Origin: Neelides folsomi
Lineage: Eukaryota > Arthropoda > Collembola > Neelipleona > Neelidae
Direction of reading: 5' to 3'
Assembly: GCA_034687125.1 (NCBI GenBank)
Contig: JAQGBZ010000510.1
Location: 1-37,514, forward strand
DNA: 37,514 bases
The notes beneath the pieces were generated by a model. It saw only the letters and a list, made by a program, of their open reading frames with translations. It did no database searches and was not told the DNA's origin. Position numbers and translations under genes: made by a program. Shown here in pieces: positions 11,478 through 23,674 of the stretch (its first letter is position 1; each line of letters begins with the position of its first letter).

Positions 11478-13755
11478 CTATCGTTGTGTAATGATAGCTG
11501 AATATGGCGACGGAGAAAGTGTAAAGCCAACAGTTGGTTCCATGTCTGGGGCTTTTTCTTCTGAAACTCCAAAGTTGTAATTTTGAAGTAATCCTGTAAA
11601 ATATGTAAACATGGTGGCTCTTGCAAGAGATTCCCCAAGACAAACTCGTTTTCCTAATAAAAATTAAACCATCACATTTTCTATTTTAAGATTCAAACTG
11701 GCATCTTATTACAATAACAGATTTACAGATACTAATATTATTATATTGTAATAAATGTTTTTGTTTTTCACCATTTCCAAATGGAAGGATTTTGTTTTGA
11801 TTGGTCACTTGTCCATTTTTGTCTAAAAATCGTTGTGGATCAAATACTTTTGGATTTTTGAATTCTTTTTCGTCCATGTGCATAGCAAACATGTTAAAAA
11901 CGCCAACTGTTTCTTTTGGAATAAAATATTCGCCAATATAGGTGTCTTCAATAGGAGATCTCACAAGAAGTGGAACAACATTCGCCATCCTTTGAACTTC
12001 CAATAATGTGGCCTCTGTATATGGCATACTAAACATTTAAAAATCCATATTATACCTACTAGATTACTAAATATATATAATACAAATATGCGAAATATAG
12101 CTACATACTTAAAATATATATAAAGTTTACTTGGATCGATCAAGTGGCGAAGGAAATCTTGAGCGGCCGATTACAACATCAATTTCATCTTGAACTTTTT
12201 TCATTACGTTTGGATTAAGCAACATGTAGAGAAATGCAAATTCAAGAGTGTTTGAAGTTGTTTCTGAACCAGCCGCAAATAGGTCGAGACTCACAACCAT
12301 AAATTGTTCATCTTAATTAGTAAATAAAAATGAATTAGTCAATTTCTAATACATAATACCTAACTAATAATTAAAAAGATAGAAATGAAAGAATCCAATA
12401 AAATGAAAAATATTCTTATAATTGTAAATACAAACCTGTGTAAAGGTGAGATTTTGGATTTTTACTTTCTCCACTTTTTGAATCTTCAATTTCCTTAAGG
12501 AAAACATCTATAAAATCTCTTTGTTCTTCTTTATAAATTCCTTCTGCTCTTCTTTCTTCAATTATTTCCTGTAAAACATTTATAAATAAAGTGTTAAAAC
12601 ATAAAATATGTAAATGATGACCTTAACCAAAAATTGTTTTATTGGTGCTAATTATGTAAAAATAAATTTATACTGTGAAGAATGTAAAAAGTTTTGTTCT
12701 TAATGATTTTCGATTTCTTGAATTTGTTGTCCAACCTTGTGGAATAAGATGCCACAAGAAAGGAAACATTTCAAATATATTCACTTCAATAGGATTAGAT
12801 TTAATTAAAACATCAAGAAGTTCTATGAGTTCTTTTAAACGTGTATCATCAAATGAGAATCTATATCCTGCCATCATACTCCAAAGAATATTTACAACTG
12901 ACACTGAAAAGAACTTGCGCATTTGAACAGACTTTTTTCCGCCTCCTTCGTTAATTTGAGTATTTATTCGCGATGTTAAATCTGAAAGTTCGTCATTCAG
13001 AACAACTTCCATACTTTTTTGTTTTCCAAATCCAAAATCTCTTAATGTTCTTAAACTGAATCGACGCATTTCCTTCCACACTTCTCCACTAATAAACAAA
13101 ATCCCTATAATATAAATAATAAACTCTACATTATAATTATTTAAATCATAATAATATTTTTTATTACAATTAATTTTAAGATTTGGTTTTAATTAATTAA
13201 ATTTTAAATAATACAGTTCAATATGTATGTATTACCTAAAATCTTTCCAAATGATCTCTCTGCCCAAAAATTGTCATAATAACGTTCGATCCAAATATCA
13301 CTATTTAGCAAATCTTTGGTCACTTCTATGTCTTCAATAATAACTTGAGATAGAAGATAACGAAACGTATTATCATAAAATTTAATGTGTAATGAAATTA
13401 TTCATATTGTAAGAATAACGGTCAACTTACCTTGTTTTGACATTCCAATTTTTAGATGGCTTATTGGTCCATAAATTTTTGAAAATTCTCGAACTGCCAT
13501 ATAGGGAGGCTTATTTCTCCCGAATTTCTCTGCTAGAAATAAACTTCCAAAAATTGGATATTCTCGTGGTCCTACAATAATAACACATTTTCTAAATTAG
13601 ATTTACATATATCAAAGAAGTTTTTCAAAATCAGTTAATTAATTAGAATTTAAACAATATTTTACTTTACCTGGTGGTAGATTCATTTTCTTTGAAAATA
13701 AATAACTCCATAAAATTATAATTGATATGATAAAAATAATTATTTCTAAATACAT
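11478..13755 (-). CDS. Cytochrome P450, CYP2 clan, copy A of a tandem pair
   Basis: Eight exons read leftwards: 13755-13671, 13571-13431, 13343-13236, 13104-12674, 12568-12436, 12311-12131, 12028-11772, 11653-11478; 503 residues. An N-terminal ER anchor ([17 protein letters not shown]) leads to the Pro-rich hinge NLPPGPREYP. The [18 protein letters not shown] segment is the C-helix region of CYP2-clan enzymes. The I-helix has AGSETT (313-318), the K-helix EVQR (370-373), the PERF loop is FDPQRF, and the heme loop PFGNGKRVCLG carries Cys450. All P450 hallmarks are present, so it should be an active microsomal monooxygenase. Arthropod relatives are often labelled methyl farnesoate epoxidase-like; that substrate is not established here. 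The donor of the last intron is GTGAAA. Confidence 0.95.
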
Positions 13756-15274
13756 TTTAGTTTTTAATGTATAAAATTATAAATTTATTAACAGATATTT
13801 TTCTTTAAATGTATGAATAAGCAACTCAAAATGCCCACTAAAAATTATTGTGATAAAATGATGTATTAAAATTTTTATGTAATGTTATTTGTATAACATT
13901 ACTTTACCTATCTTATCTGCTTTTGGAGCTTGGAACTTGGAATATCAATATAACCTTGTATGACTACTTAATACCTATGTAATTCTAAGAGAAACACATT
14001 CAAAAACATACATTCAAAAACCTAAAATCTTCCTGTTTGTAAATGTTATTTATTGAATTCTTAAAACTAAAATTCAATCGTGTCCTTTTGGAATATGAAG
14101 TTAATTCCATTAAACCCGATTACCATAAAAATCTCCTTCGGCCAATTACTTTTTTTAATTGAATACAAAATTAAATACGTACATTAATGCTGCTTAATTA
14201 AATTATGTAATAATATCTGCATGCTTCAGCATAATGAATAAAATGTAATAGGAATAAGCAATAGTTAAGTATGTAATTAGAAACAGGCCATTAATCCCCA
14301 CTGGGGACATGTGATTTAGGAAATAAAATAGTGAAATACTTAAAAATACTATTTATAATAGAATTAGTGTGCACCAAGTCCACCCACCACCACCATCATA
14401 CTCGGTCATAGTCCAATTTTTTAACAATTCTTTGTTCTACCAGTATCTATTAGAATGAAATACGTTAATGTGATCTCGAAGAGTATGTAATGTACATATG
14501 TTATATGTACTTATACTAATATAAATATAGTATGACCCCGACACTCACCCTATTGGGTATGGGTCCTAATACCAAAGAATAAAGAAAAAGCTTCGGATAA
14601 AAGTATAATAAAGACACGCTAATGGGTATGAACTAAAAGTAATGAATAAAGAATTGTTTACTACTACTTTAAACCTTGATTGTTTGAGTTTGGAGTTTGG
14701 TTAAAGGGTGATTTTCTCTTAATAGCTGTCTCCTGACTGTCGTTCCAGATCACTCCACAGCTCCTTAAGAATGGCTTCAACACGTAAAAATGAGATCATG
14801 AGATGGATGATGATGAGTAAGCATGTCTCACGCTACAGTATTTGTTATAATTTATAATAAATATAAATTTCATTTATTAAGATAATATAGTGAAGTATGC
14901 CCATTGCCTATGTAGTATTTGTATTTGCATACTTTTGTATAAGTTTCAAATATTTTGTAAAATCATAATAGTCAATAAATTTTTATTGTTTAGTGAGTAT
15001 ACCTCTATATACCTCTATATAATTTTACTTATAAATATTGTACTTAAGAGTCTTAAGTTAAGACAAAATAAGCAGATATTCTAAAAAATGCATCATGTCT
15101 ATTAATAATGAACTGCGTTGTAAACAGTTTATGGTATTTTGATTATAAATTTTTAATAATCGCGAAAAAATTGTTATTCAAAAAAATTTGAATTTCAAAA
15201 TGTTTATATTCTATAAGCAAAAATATAAATTGCATACATTTTCTAGTCTGTAAAACTGTAAAGAATAGAAAATA
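13756..15274. other. Spacer between tandem P450s
   Basis: About 1.5 kb. The left part should contain the promoter of P450 copy A. The stretch 14340-14830 is less AT-rich than its surroundings (a CCACCCACCACCACCATC tract near 14380) and may be decayed repeat, but I found no coding or terminal-repeat structure. A short direct duplication (TATACCTCTA) is at about 14998-15017. Open frame 14890-15084 is hydrophobic low-complexity sequence and is not called. Confidence 0.35.
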
Positions 15275-17702
15275 TTATTTTCTTGGAGTTATAACGGCGG
15301 AATAGTTTGCAGGTGAAAGTGTGAAACCAACTGTTGGTTTGATGTTCGGTGTCATACCAATTGGATTTTCGAAATTATAATTTTGAAGCAGACCGGTAAA
15401 ATATGTAAATAGAGTGGCTCTTGCTAAAGATTCGCCCAAACATACTCGTTTTCCTGTTAATAAATAAATATACATCATATAAAACTTTCATATTAATATA
15501 CCAGAGAATCTTATTCTAATAATCATATGATATAATAAATAATATTATATGTCCAATTACCAATTCCGAATGGTAGAATTTTATTTTGATTCACAACTTG
15601 ACCATTTGAATCAAGGAATCTCTGAGGGTCAAAAATTTCGGGATTTTTGAATGTTTTTTTATCCATGTGCATTGCATACATGTTAAAAACACCAACTGTG
15701 TCTTTTGAAATTGAATATTTTCCAACATTTGTATCTTCAGTTGGAGATCTCACAAGAAGGGGAACGACATTTGCCATCCGTTGTACTTCTAAAAGTGTCG
15801 CCTCTGTATACGGCATACTGTTTTAAAATTAAAAAAATCATTTATACAATTAGATATTATTTAAAATTCGGTATAAAGGTATAATACTCTATATTCCTCT
15901 TATAAAACCTGTAATAGTTTTTAAATTACTACTATATAATCTACATACTTAATCTACATGTATAAATTACATTTATTATTTCTAAAATAATGTTTAAAGT
16001 TTACTTTGGCTTATCAAGAGGAGATGGATGTCTTGAACGTCCAACCACAGCATCAATTTCAGTCTGTACTTTCTTCATCACATCTGGATTAAGTAACATG
16101 TAAAGGAATGCAAATTCAAGTGTGTTGGAAGTTGTTTCTGAGCCAGCAGCAAAAAGATCAAGACTTACAACCATGAATTGTTCATCTATGTAAAAATTAC
16201 AAATATTAAGCTTATCACACATTTTGGTATAATAAAAAAATGAAAATAACGTAGTCATTCTAAATCCTAGCCAAGAATGCTATGATAAAAAAAATTATAA
16301 AATTTCACCCGTGTATAAATGAGATTTTGGATTTTTGCTTGTTCCACTTTTAGTTTCATCAATTTCTTTTAGAAAAACATCAATAAAATCTCGTTGTTCT
16401 TCCCTATAAACTCCTTCGGCACGTCTTTCAGAAATAATTTCCTATATTCAAAATTCATGTACTATTTGTATAAATTTATATTTTATATATTAATTCATAT
16501 TCTCTTATACATTACATGTATTTAATACATGTATGCTGGGGTTTAAAATTGTAGTGAATACAAAAAAATATTAAAACTTAAACAAAGTCTTACGTTAAAG
16601 AAATTATAAAGCTTAGCTCTAAGGGCTTTTCTATTCTTTGAAGCTGTAGTCACTGCAGGAGTAATGTACCATAAAAAGGGAAACATTTGAAAGATATTTG
16701 CACCAACGGGATTTGACTTCATCATGACGTCCATCATATCAATGAGTTCTTGTAAACGTTTGTCTTCAAATGAGAATCTATATCCTGCCATCATGCTCCA
16801 CAGGATGTTCAAAACAGAAACAGAAAATAGTTTTCTCATCCCAATTGGTTGTCCATTATTTTTATCTATTTGGGAATTTATTCTTGAAATTAGATCGAAA
16901 AGTTCTTCTGACAAAACAACTTCCATGCTCTTTTGCTTTCCGAATCCAAAATCTCGAAGGGTTCTTAAACTGAATCGTCTCATTTCTTTCCATGTTTCTC
17001 CGCTGACCAATAAAACACCTACGTGGGAAAAAATATTATACTTAATAATGCAAATGTATGTAGTACTCGTACATTATAGTATATTATGACATGAGCTTCA
17101 AATGACTTAACTTAAATATTAGTAACAATAAGCCATTATGCTAATGATAATTGGCATTTACCTAAAATTTTTCCGAATGACCTTTCAGCCCAGAAATTAT
17201 CGTAATATCGTTCGATCCAAATATCATTGTTTAATAGTTCTTTTGTTAGTTCAATGTCTTCAATGAGGACTAAAAATATAAAAAAATTATACATGCATAA
17301 GATTATTTTCTCAATGAAATTATCTTAGATCTAATTAAATAGATCTAATATATTTATAGAACAAAACCTATATATGTATGTATATTGTATATAATTAAGT
17401 TAATTAACCTTGTTTTGATACTCCAAGTTGGACATTAGTAATAGGACCATAGATTTTTGATAATTCTTGTAATGCAATATAGGGCGGTTTGTTTTTTCCT
17501 GCTTTTGCTAGCGCAAAAAGACTCCCAAAAAAGGGGTATTTTTTTGGTCCTAAAGAACAAAATTTTAATGATTTTATGAACTCTCGAATTCAATACTTAA
17601 AATTGCATTCGATTTACCTGGAGGAAGATTTGTTTTCTTTGTAAACACATTAACCCAAATAAAACATAGGAATAATAGAAATAAAATTATTTCAATTATC
17701 AT
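15275..17702 (-). CDS. Cytochrome P450, CYP2 clan, copy B of a tandem pair
   Basis: Eight exons read leftwards: 17702-17618, 17549-17409, 17269-17162, 17018-16594, 16441-16309, 16185-16005, 15817-15561, 15453-15275; 502 residues. Seven of eight splice phases and six exon lengths (85, 141, 108, 133, 181, 257) equal those of copy A; only exon 4 (two codons shorter) and the last exon (one codon longer) differ. ER anchor [16 protein letters not shown], hinge NLPPGPKKYP, I-helix AGSETT (311-316), K-helix EVQR (368-371), FDPQRF, and heme loop PFGIGKRVCLG with Cys448 are intact. The protein is strongly similar to copy A throughout, so the pair arose by tandem duplication and both copies look functional. 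Each has its own upstream region. Substrate unknown. Confidence 0.95.
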
Positions 17703-18437
17703 TTTAAACAATTTGTTGGAGAAATATTCGATTTTACTTCACTTTTAGCTTTACTTTATTTTAGATCCACACTCAAACATTTCATTATAAATAACTTTAC
17801 TATCACGTTTATTATCTGTTATGAGGAGTTCAATTTAAACTTTGAACTGATAAACCACAAAATAACTATAAATATATATTTAATCAGACACTAACTAATG
17901 GCAAGTTGTAAGTGTAAGTAGAAACCATTAAGAAATATACATTTCGTATTTATCGATTTTAAATAATATACGAGAGAAATATGTCCTTATGATCATACCA
18001 ACGCACATTTCTCATCATTATGCACTTGACTTTCAAACATCAAGGACACTTTTTTAAAGTTTGTAAACTTATAGGTCCCTGCTATACTCTAATACCATAC
18101 AATGATTAAGTACCTTATAGCAATTTAACCGATATTTCGCATACACTTCTAAAAGTAAGTACATCTATACCATACTAGAGATACTAGACTACAGATTTCA
18201 TTGACGAATTGAATCGACTACATTTTGATGCATGATTATGATTATGTTACATAATTTATGTATGATCGTTTTTAATTATTGTTACTGAAGAATACCTATA
18301 CTAAAGTTAAAACTCGTTATATAGTAGGTAAAATAAAGTCAATGCCATACCATTATTTCATAAAGAAATATAACCAATTGATGTGAAATGTGAAATTAAT
18401 GGCAAAGAAGATTTTTCAATTTCAATTATTTATTAGA
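17703..18437. other. Intergenic between P450 copy B and the ionotropic receptor
   Basis: About 735 bases, AT-rich, no coding frame. It should hold the promoter of P450 copy B at its left end and the receptor's 3' UTR at its right end. Confidence 0.4.
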
Positions 18438-20428
18438 CTAATGAAAATTAAAGATAATTTTTTCCAAACAAAAACATGTTATTGCAAAAACTAGACCAAA
18501 AGATCCCAATGCAAAGGTAGCAATAAATGCATTTACTTTTAGTGAAGAAACTTTTCCTTTGATTTTTGTACTTGAAAGTTTTCTGTAAATTTCTCCATCT
18601 TTTTGACTTTCAAGCCATTCAATGCTTTCCTTCTTTTTAGACTTGTAAAAGTGTTCAATGATTATTCGAACAATGCCATAATCCCTAAGAGCCGAAGTGA
18701 TGAAGCTAAATGATTTCGTCAACATTGATTTCTTCTTAAATCCAAAACAGCTTTGTGTTTCATATGCTGGGTGAACATTTCTAAAAAGCGGGTCCTTCGT
18801 TGATTTAATGGTTAAATTGGATGAAATGTGAGATTCAATTATTAGTGACCATCCCATACAAGCTGTACTCTTCAGTACAGTGGCTTCAAATACGCATTTT
18901 GTATGAACGTCCTTAGTGAACAAATTCATTTTTTTGCCCAACTTGTTCATAAACGGCAACGAATAATTTGAGGAAAAAAGAGACAATTCTGAACCTCCAA
19001 CTGATAATAAATTAACTTTATAATGGTCGTATTCCGAAAGTTCTTTAAATGTTGTTGGGAAAGGTTCAATTTGAGGAAAACCCAAATTACTCAAAAGTTG
19101 ACTTTTATATCCAGTGGAAATAACAATTGTGAATATGAGCCAAATTGAAATACAAAATCGAAGTAAAAAATTATTCAAAAAAGGCATATTGTGAGAATTC
19201 TCGAGCAATGGAGCGATAAGATAAATTAACGACGAGTAAATGCTACCCTTCTTTGAGTAAAATATATTCACAATATAAATGAGAATTAAATAAACTATTA
19301 AACTTCCCAATAAAATTAACCACAATTGCAGATTGAATGAATAAAAAATTGCAGTAGGGTTGATGTCCGAACTTGGAATTGCTGTGATGAAATTAAGTTT
19401 TTCGTACATGTAAGCAGTTGAAAAATCAATAAGGGACATTCTTTCAATACTGACAAAATTGCAAAGACCCAAATCGCTAGTTTCGTTTGATATCTAAAAT
19501 AATTTTATTAAACGTTTATTTATTTATTTTAATTAAATTATAGTTATATTATATTATTTTTTATACAGAATTTCCTAATTTGCTTAATTACCATTCCAAT
19601 TGCACCATTTATAGTTCCATTTTTTGTTTTTTTCCCAGCACTTTTTGTAAATTGAAGTTCATAAGTGAAATTAAATACTTTTGCAGCTAATGTAATGAGT
19701 TCATATTGAATTCCTTTAACTTCCGTTCCCATATTGTCTTTTGTCTTAATAACTCCATGCGGAGGTGCCAAAAGAAAAGCTGCTTTAAAATGCTTGCATT
19801 TTAAATTAAATGCTGGTAAATTAAAATTTCTATCAAAATTGGTAATTGGAGAAAGAATTAACTGATTACAAAATAAAAGATCCCCTTCAATTAAAAAAGC
19901 TGAATTGCTATTTTCCCAATCAATCAAATATCCAACTTTGTAACGTAACTTTTTAAACCAATTATCGTTCCACAAATCTGTGATACTTTTTCTGGTTCCA
20001 ATAGCAACATAAAAGTTATTTGGATTGTATATTTCATTAGGATTATTTTTTGAGATCATTTGATTTCCTATAAAATATAAATAATTAACACAATTTTGGA
20101 GATGTTTATTCTGGTGATGAGAATTTTTAAATGAATATGGGATAATAAGGAGATCAAAGTTTATTTTATCCTGAAATTCAATGTTGAAATTTAATAGAAA
20201 AAAACAAAACTTATTTGCATCGTTCATTAAATTTAAAAGTAATTGTCTAAAATTGAAATTAATTATCTTTTCCGATTGTAATTCACTTGTGTGTATTTTT
20301 GAGTTAATTAAAATTATCCTGATTATTAACTTAAATAGAATAATTTTAATTGTATAATTGACCATTTTCAGTATTTGAATGTTTAATAAAATATAAAAGT
20401 GAACCCAAAAGAACTCTTGCATGTTCAA
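18438..20428 (-). CDS. Ionotropic receptor (variant iGluR), divergent
   Basis: Two exons read leftwards, 20428-19592 and 19493-18438, joined in phase 0, giving 630 residues from the first ATG or 609 from ATG 20365. The latter begins MVNYTIKIILFKLIIRIILI, a better signal peptide. The N-terminal half is poorly conserved. The ligand-binding S1 lobe contains GIQYELITLAAKVFNFTY and, after the splice, ERMSLIDFSTAY, where the Arg that contacts the carboxylate in glutamate receptors is kept (about residue 297). M1 is at about 337-357, the pore-side M2 around 390-406, and the last membrane helix (FIATFALGSFGLVFAITCFC) near 600-620. Such receptors are chemosensory cation channels of arthropods and other protostomes. 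I cannot assign it to a conserved IR class; it reads as a lineage-specific divergent IR. Confidence 0.88.
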
Positions 20429-20587
20429 TTATTACCCACCTACTATAGTAATGTGCATGTTTAAATACAAAATTCCCCCATCAATTACATTCATTTCGCA
20501 TTTTAAATAAATAACGAACTAGACATAAATTATCGTTGTTTGAGATTGTCTATAATTGGTGGATCGATTTTAACAGCGCAATAGAAT

Positions 20588-20636
20588 TGTGCCATTTGAT
20601 ATCAAGTTTCAATTAAACTTGATATCAAATGGCACA
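20588..20636. repeat. Perfect inverted repeat, 22-base arms, 5-base loop
   Basis: TGTGCCATTTGATATCAAGTTT (shown by its ends: TGTGCC...AGTTT) at 20588-20609 is exactly complementary to 20615-20636, separated by CAATT. It would form a long stable hairpin in DNA or RNA. It lies about 160 bases upstream of the receptor start, on the receptor's promoter side. Confidence 0.9.
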
Positions 20637-20690
20637 GTTTAATCAAAAAATCTAAATTGAAGCATTCATTTTATGCCATAATATATTAAT

Positions 20691-20728
20691 AGGTATAGAG
20701 TATACCATAATATGTATACTCTATACCT
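20691..20728. repeat. Perfect inverted repeat, 15-base arms, 8-base spacer
   Basis: AGGTATAGAGTATAC at 20691-20705 is followed after CATAATAT by its exact reverse complement at 20714-20728. It sits 54 bases from the preceding, unrelated hairpin. Confidence 0.9.
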
Positions 20729-23674
20729 TTAACTTTTTACATTGTAAAATTTAGTGTTTATAGAATTTTTAATTTTTCTATTTTCATTTTATTATAATAT
20801 TGGTATTTATTATTATTACTACGATTTATCTGTTTATGAAATTATAAAAATAGTTTTATTTGTAGAGGCTCAAAGGTGGTCGAACAAATGCCTATTAATT
20901 ATTTGGAATAACTTAAGAAAGGAAAGATTCCTTCATAAAGGGAATAATTCTCAGAAAGGTGCGTTTATTTTGGATTCGTAAGAAGGTCGCTCACCATTGT
21001 CTTCATGCTTCCATCCAGCACCATTCATTCCAAGGGTATAAAAGCCAAACCTCCATTTTAAATTTATCACAACCCAAATGGTCTTCCTCGAGCTAACATC
21101 TCTCCCACCAAACCTTTAATATTTATTCTAACACCTTTCTTACAAGCTTATTTGTAAACTACATCATTATTTTATATATTAATATCGGCTACATTTTTAA
21201 TGCATTTAAAATATAAATTTTAAAATTAATGTTTGCATTTCTTGATGGAGATATTTAAATTAGTGAAAGTGAGTATCTTTACAATCCTCCTTTAACTAAT
21301 TATAAACTTCAAATTATTACAGAGATTGAGTGAAAATGAATTCATTTCTCAACAAAGAGATGAGAAATAAGAGTTAAAGATGCTAATGAGAAATATTATT
21401 GTTATTATGAGACCTACGATGGTCTATAAAAAAATTTGGCGAATAAAGAATTCTCACTAGCGTTCAAGAAAAGAATTTCAAATTTATTACGAAAATATGA
21501 TATAGGTGATAAAATGAAACGGAAGAATTTGCCCCAAATTATTTATTAAGACTTTTCACCACTACCCATAGGTACTCGTTGTTAACGAGCAATTCTTAAT
21601 AGATAGTTAGCTAGAGTCTTCTCCCAAAAAAAATATAAGGACCGAGTGATCCAGAATACAATTTCTCTTGGGCTTTTATAGGGCCCGTAATCATACGTTA
21701 GAATTCAATAATAGCTTATATAAATATTGTTATTATTACAATGAATCACTTGGGGTTAACAAAGATTAAATTATTTATTTGTAAATATATAATATTGTAT
21801 GTATGTGCCTATGTACAATTATGTGGATAAATTTAAAGATAAGGAATAAGAAAGTTCAAAGTAGAAAGATACAATTTGCGTAAAGGAAGAAAATAGAAGA
21901 GAATTGAATAACTTTTAATAAAGATTAAGATTAGGGGTAAATTAAACACTTGAGGTCGAAGTTAATCTTTAAAGGTCTAAAGGGTTCTGATGATTCACAA
22001 CAATGACTAATCCTAAGTATTCAAATATTTATAGCTATATCATAGCAAGTATAATAGGATTAACTTTAGAACTTATGAATAAGTGCTTATGTACGTAGGC
22101 ATAATAAAACTATTTAACTTGAATTGAATAGATTTAAATGAATTTTTAAATTACAAGTATATAGTTATATACCGAGTGGATATGATAGCTTTATATAACA
22201 TTTAGATAATCATTATATTTCCTTTAAATTATTCTTTATGGAATCGTGTTATTTATGGTTTATGGACTACACTGTACAACTGTAATGTATTGTATTTTGT
22301 ATAGCGCACGACATCAGTTATGAATTTGAACAAATTCGGTTAGATAAATTAGTTTGTAATATAAAGATTATTGTATTTCGTTAATGAATAAAACTTACAA
22401 TGCTTTACATTCAAGTATTGTTCTTCTTTTTCTATAACTATAAATTATTAATAATCCATATATTTTGTTATTTTAGAAGTCAAATTCGATTATTAGTAAT
22501 AATATAAATCAAGCCAAATTTTAATATTTTTTAATAATAGTCTTAGTAAACATGTACAGTGAGAAAAATCATATCATTAATATTATGAAAAAATCTTTCA
22601 TACTATATGTATCTTCAACATTAGGTCTTTAGTTTGTATTTTCTTGGAAATGAAATAAATGAGATTCTTGTGAAGACAAGCTAACATGGTAATAATCCGA
22701 AATGTCTACTGCCTTAGAATAATATTTTATAGATGTTAAGAGTTCTGATATAACATAGGTATACCATATGTACAGGTGAGAGATTTCTCAGAAATGTTAT
22801 ACACGCATTATGTATTAGTTAGGATATGACCGGTTTCTGGTTCAAATGCGTTATTTTCATATTAATTTTTTAGCAGGGGGATACAGGGTTTTCATATTAT
22901 TGAAAATACTAGACAAGGCTTTATCAGTAAAATGATTATAAATTAATTAAGCTTCTTGGAAAGTGAATAAATTGTTCGAAAGAGGAATAATCAGTTGAAG
23001 ATTTTTTACTGTTAGAAACATGCTGTGCATAGCTTTTAATGATATTTATATTGAACATGTTTACGAGTTATCGATGTAGTTTCAGGTTTTACTTTCAAAC
23101 TCCAATAGTATAAATACATCTTTTTATACACTTTTTTTAAAATAACATGCTATGCACAATTTTATACTACTCATTTTTAATTTTTGAGATTGAAAGTTTG
23201 TATAAGGAAGTCAAAGTCTAAGGAAAGAAATATGATATAAACGATTTATAATTACAAAATACCAAGAATTTCTACATTGATTCACATTAAGTCAGAATCT
23301 TAACGGGTTTTTAATCGTTAATGAAAATCAGGAGGCAAAGTTATTTAAGTTTGATTCAAAGGGAAATGCTTTTAGTTTTTCGGGGAATGCTTTAGTAACA
23401 ACAACTATGTACACTCAAGTTAAATAATCTGGAGGATATTAAATAATAGTTATAAATATTTAAAATTATTTTATATAATAAATATTATATTATATATATG
23501 GGATTGTTATATTGGATATTTTCTACTATTTTATTATTATAATTGTATTATTCCATATTTAGAAACTAAACGCAATATTATATTTTAATTATTCAATTAA
23601 TCTTCCATTGACTCTGGGATAATTTCAATAACCCTTTTAAGTAAATATTCTAAATTGAATCATTGTTACCAAAA

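Larger units (their letters stand above)
20429..23674. other. 3.2 kb gene-free region
   Basis: AT-rich sequence with no supported gene on either strand. It contains two hairpins (20588-20636 and 20691-20728) and an isolated TATAAAAG at 21037-21044 in a locally less AT-rich patch (20980-21110). An open frame at 20754-20981 is low-complexity Tyr/Phe/Ile-rich translation and not convincing. The right end should include the promoter of the third P450. Confidence 0.4.

Noticed and set aside
20754..20981. 75-codon frame in the gene-free region
   Set aside because: Low-complexity hydrophobic/Tyr-rich translation, no ATG context or homology.
22830..22860. GGTTTCTGGTTCAAATGCG resembling a tRNA T-arm
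   Set aside because: No matching acceptor, D or anticodon arms at the right distances.
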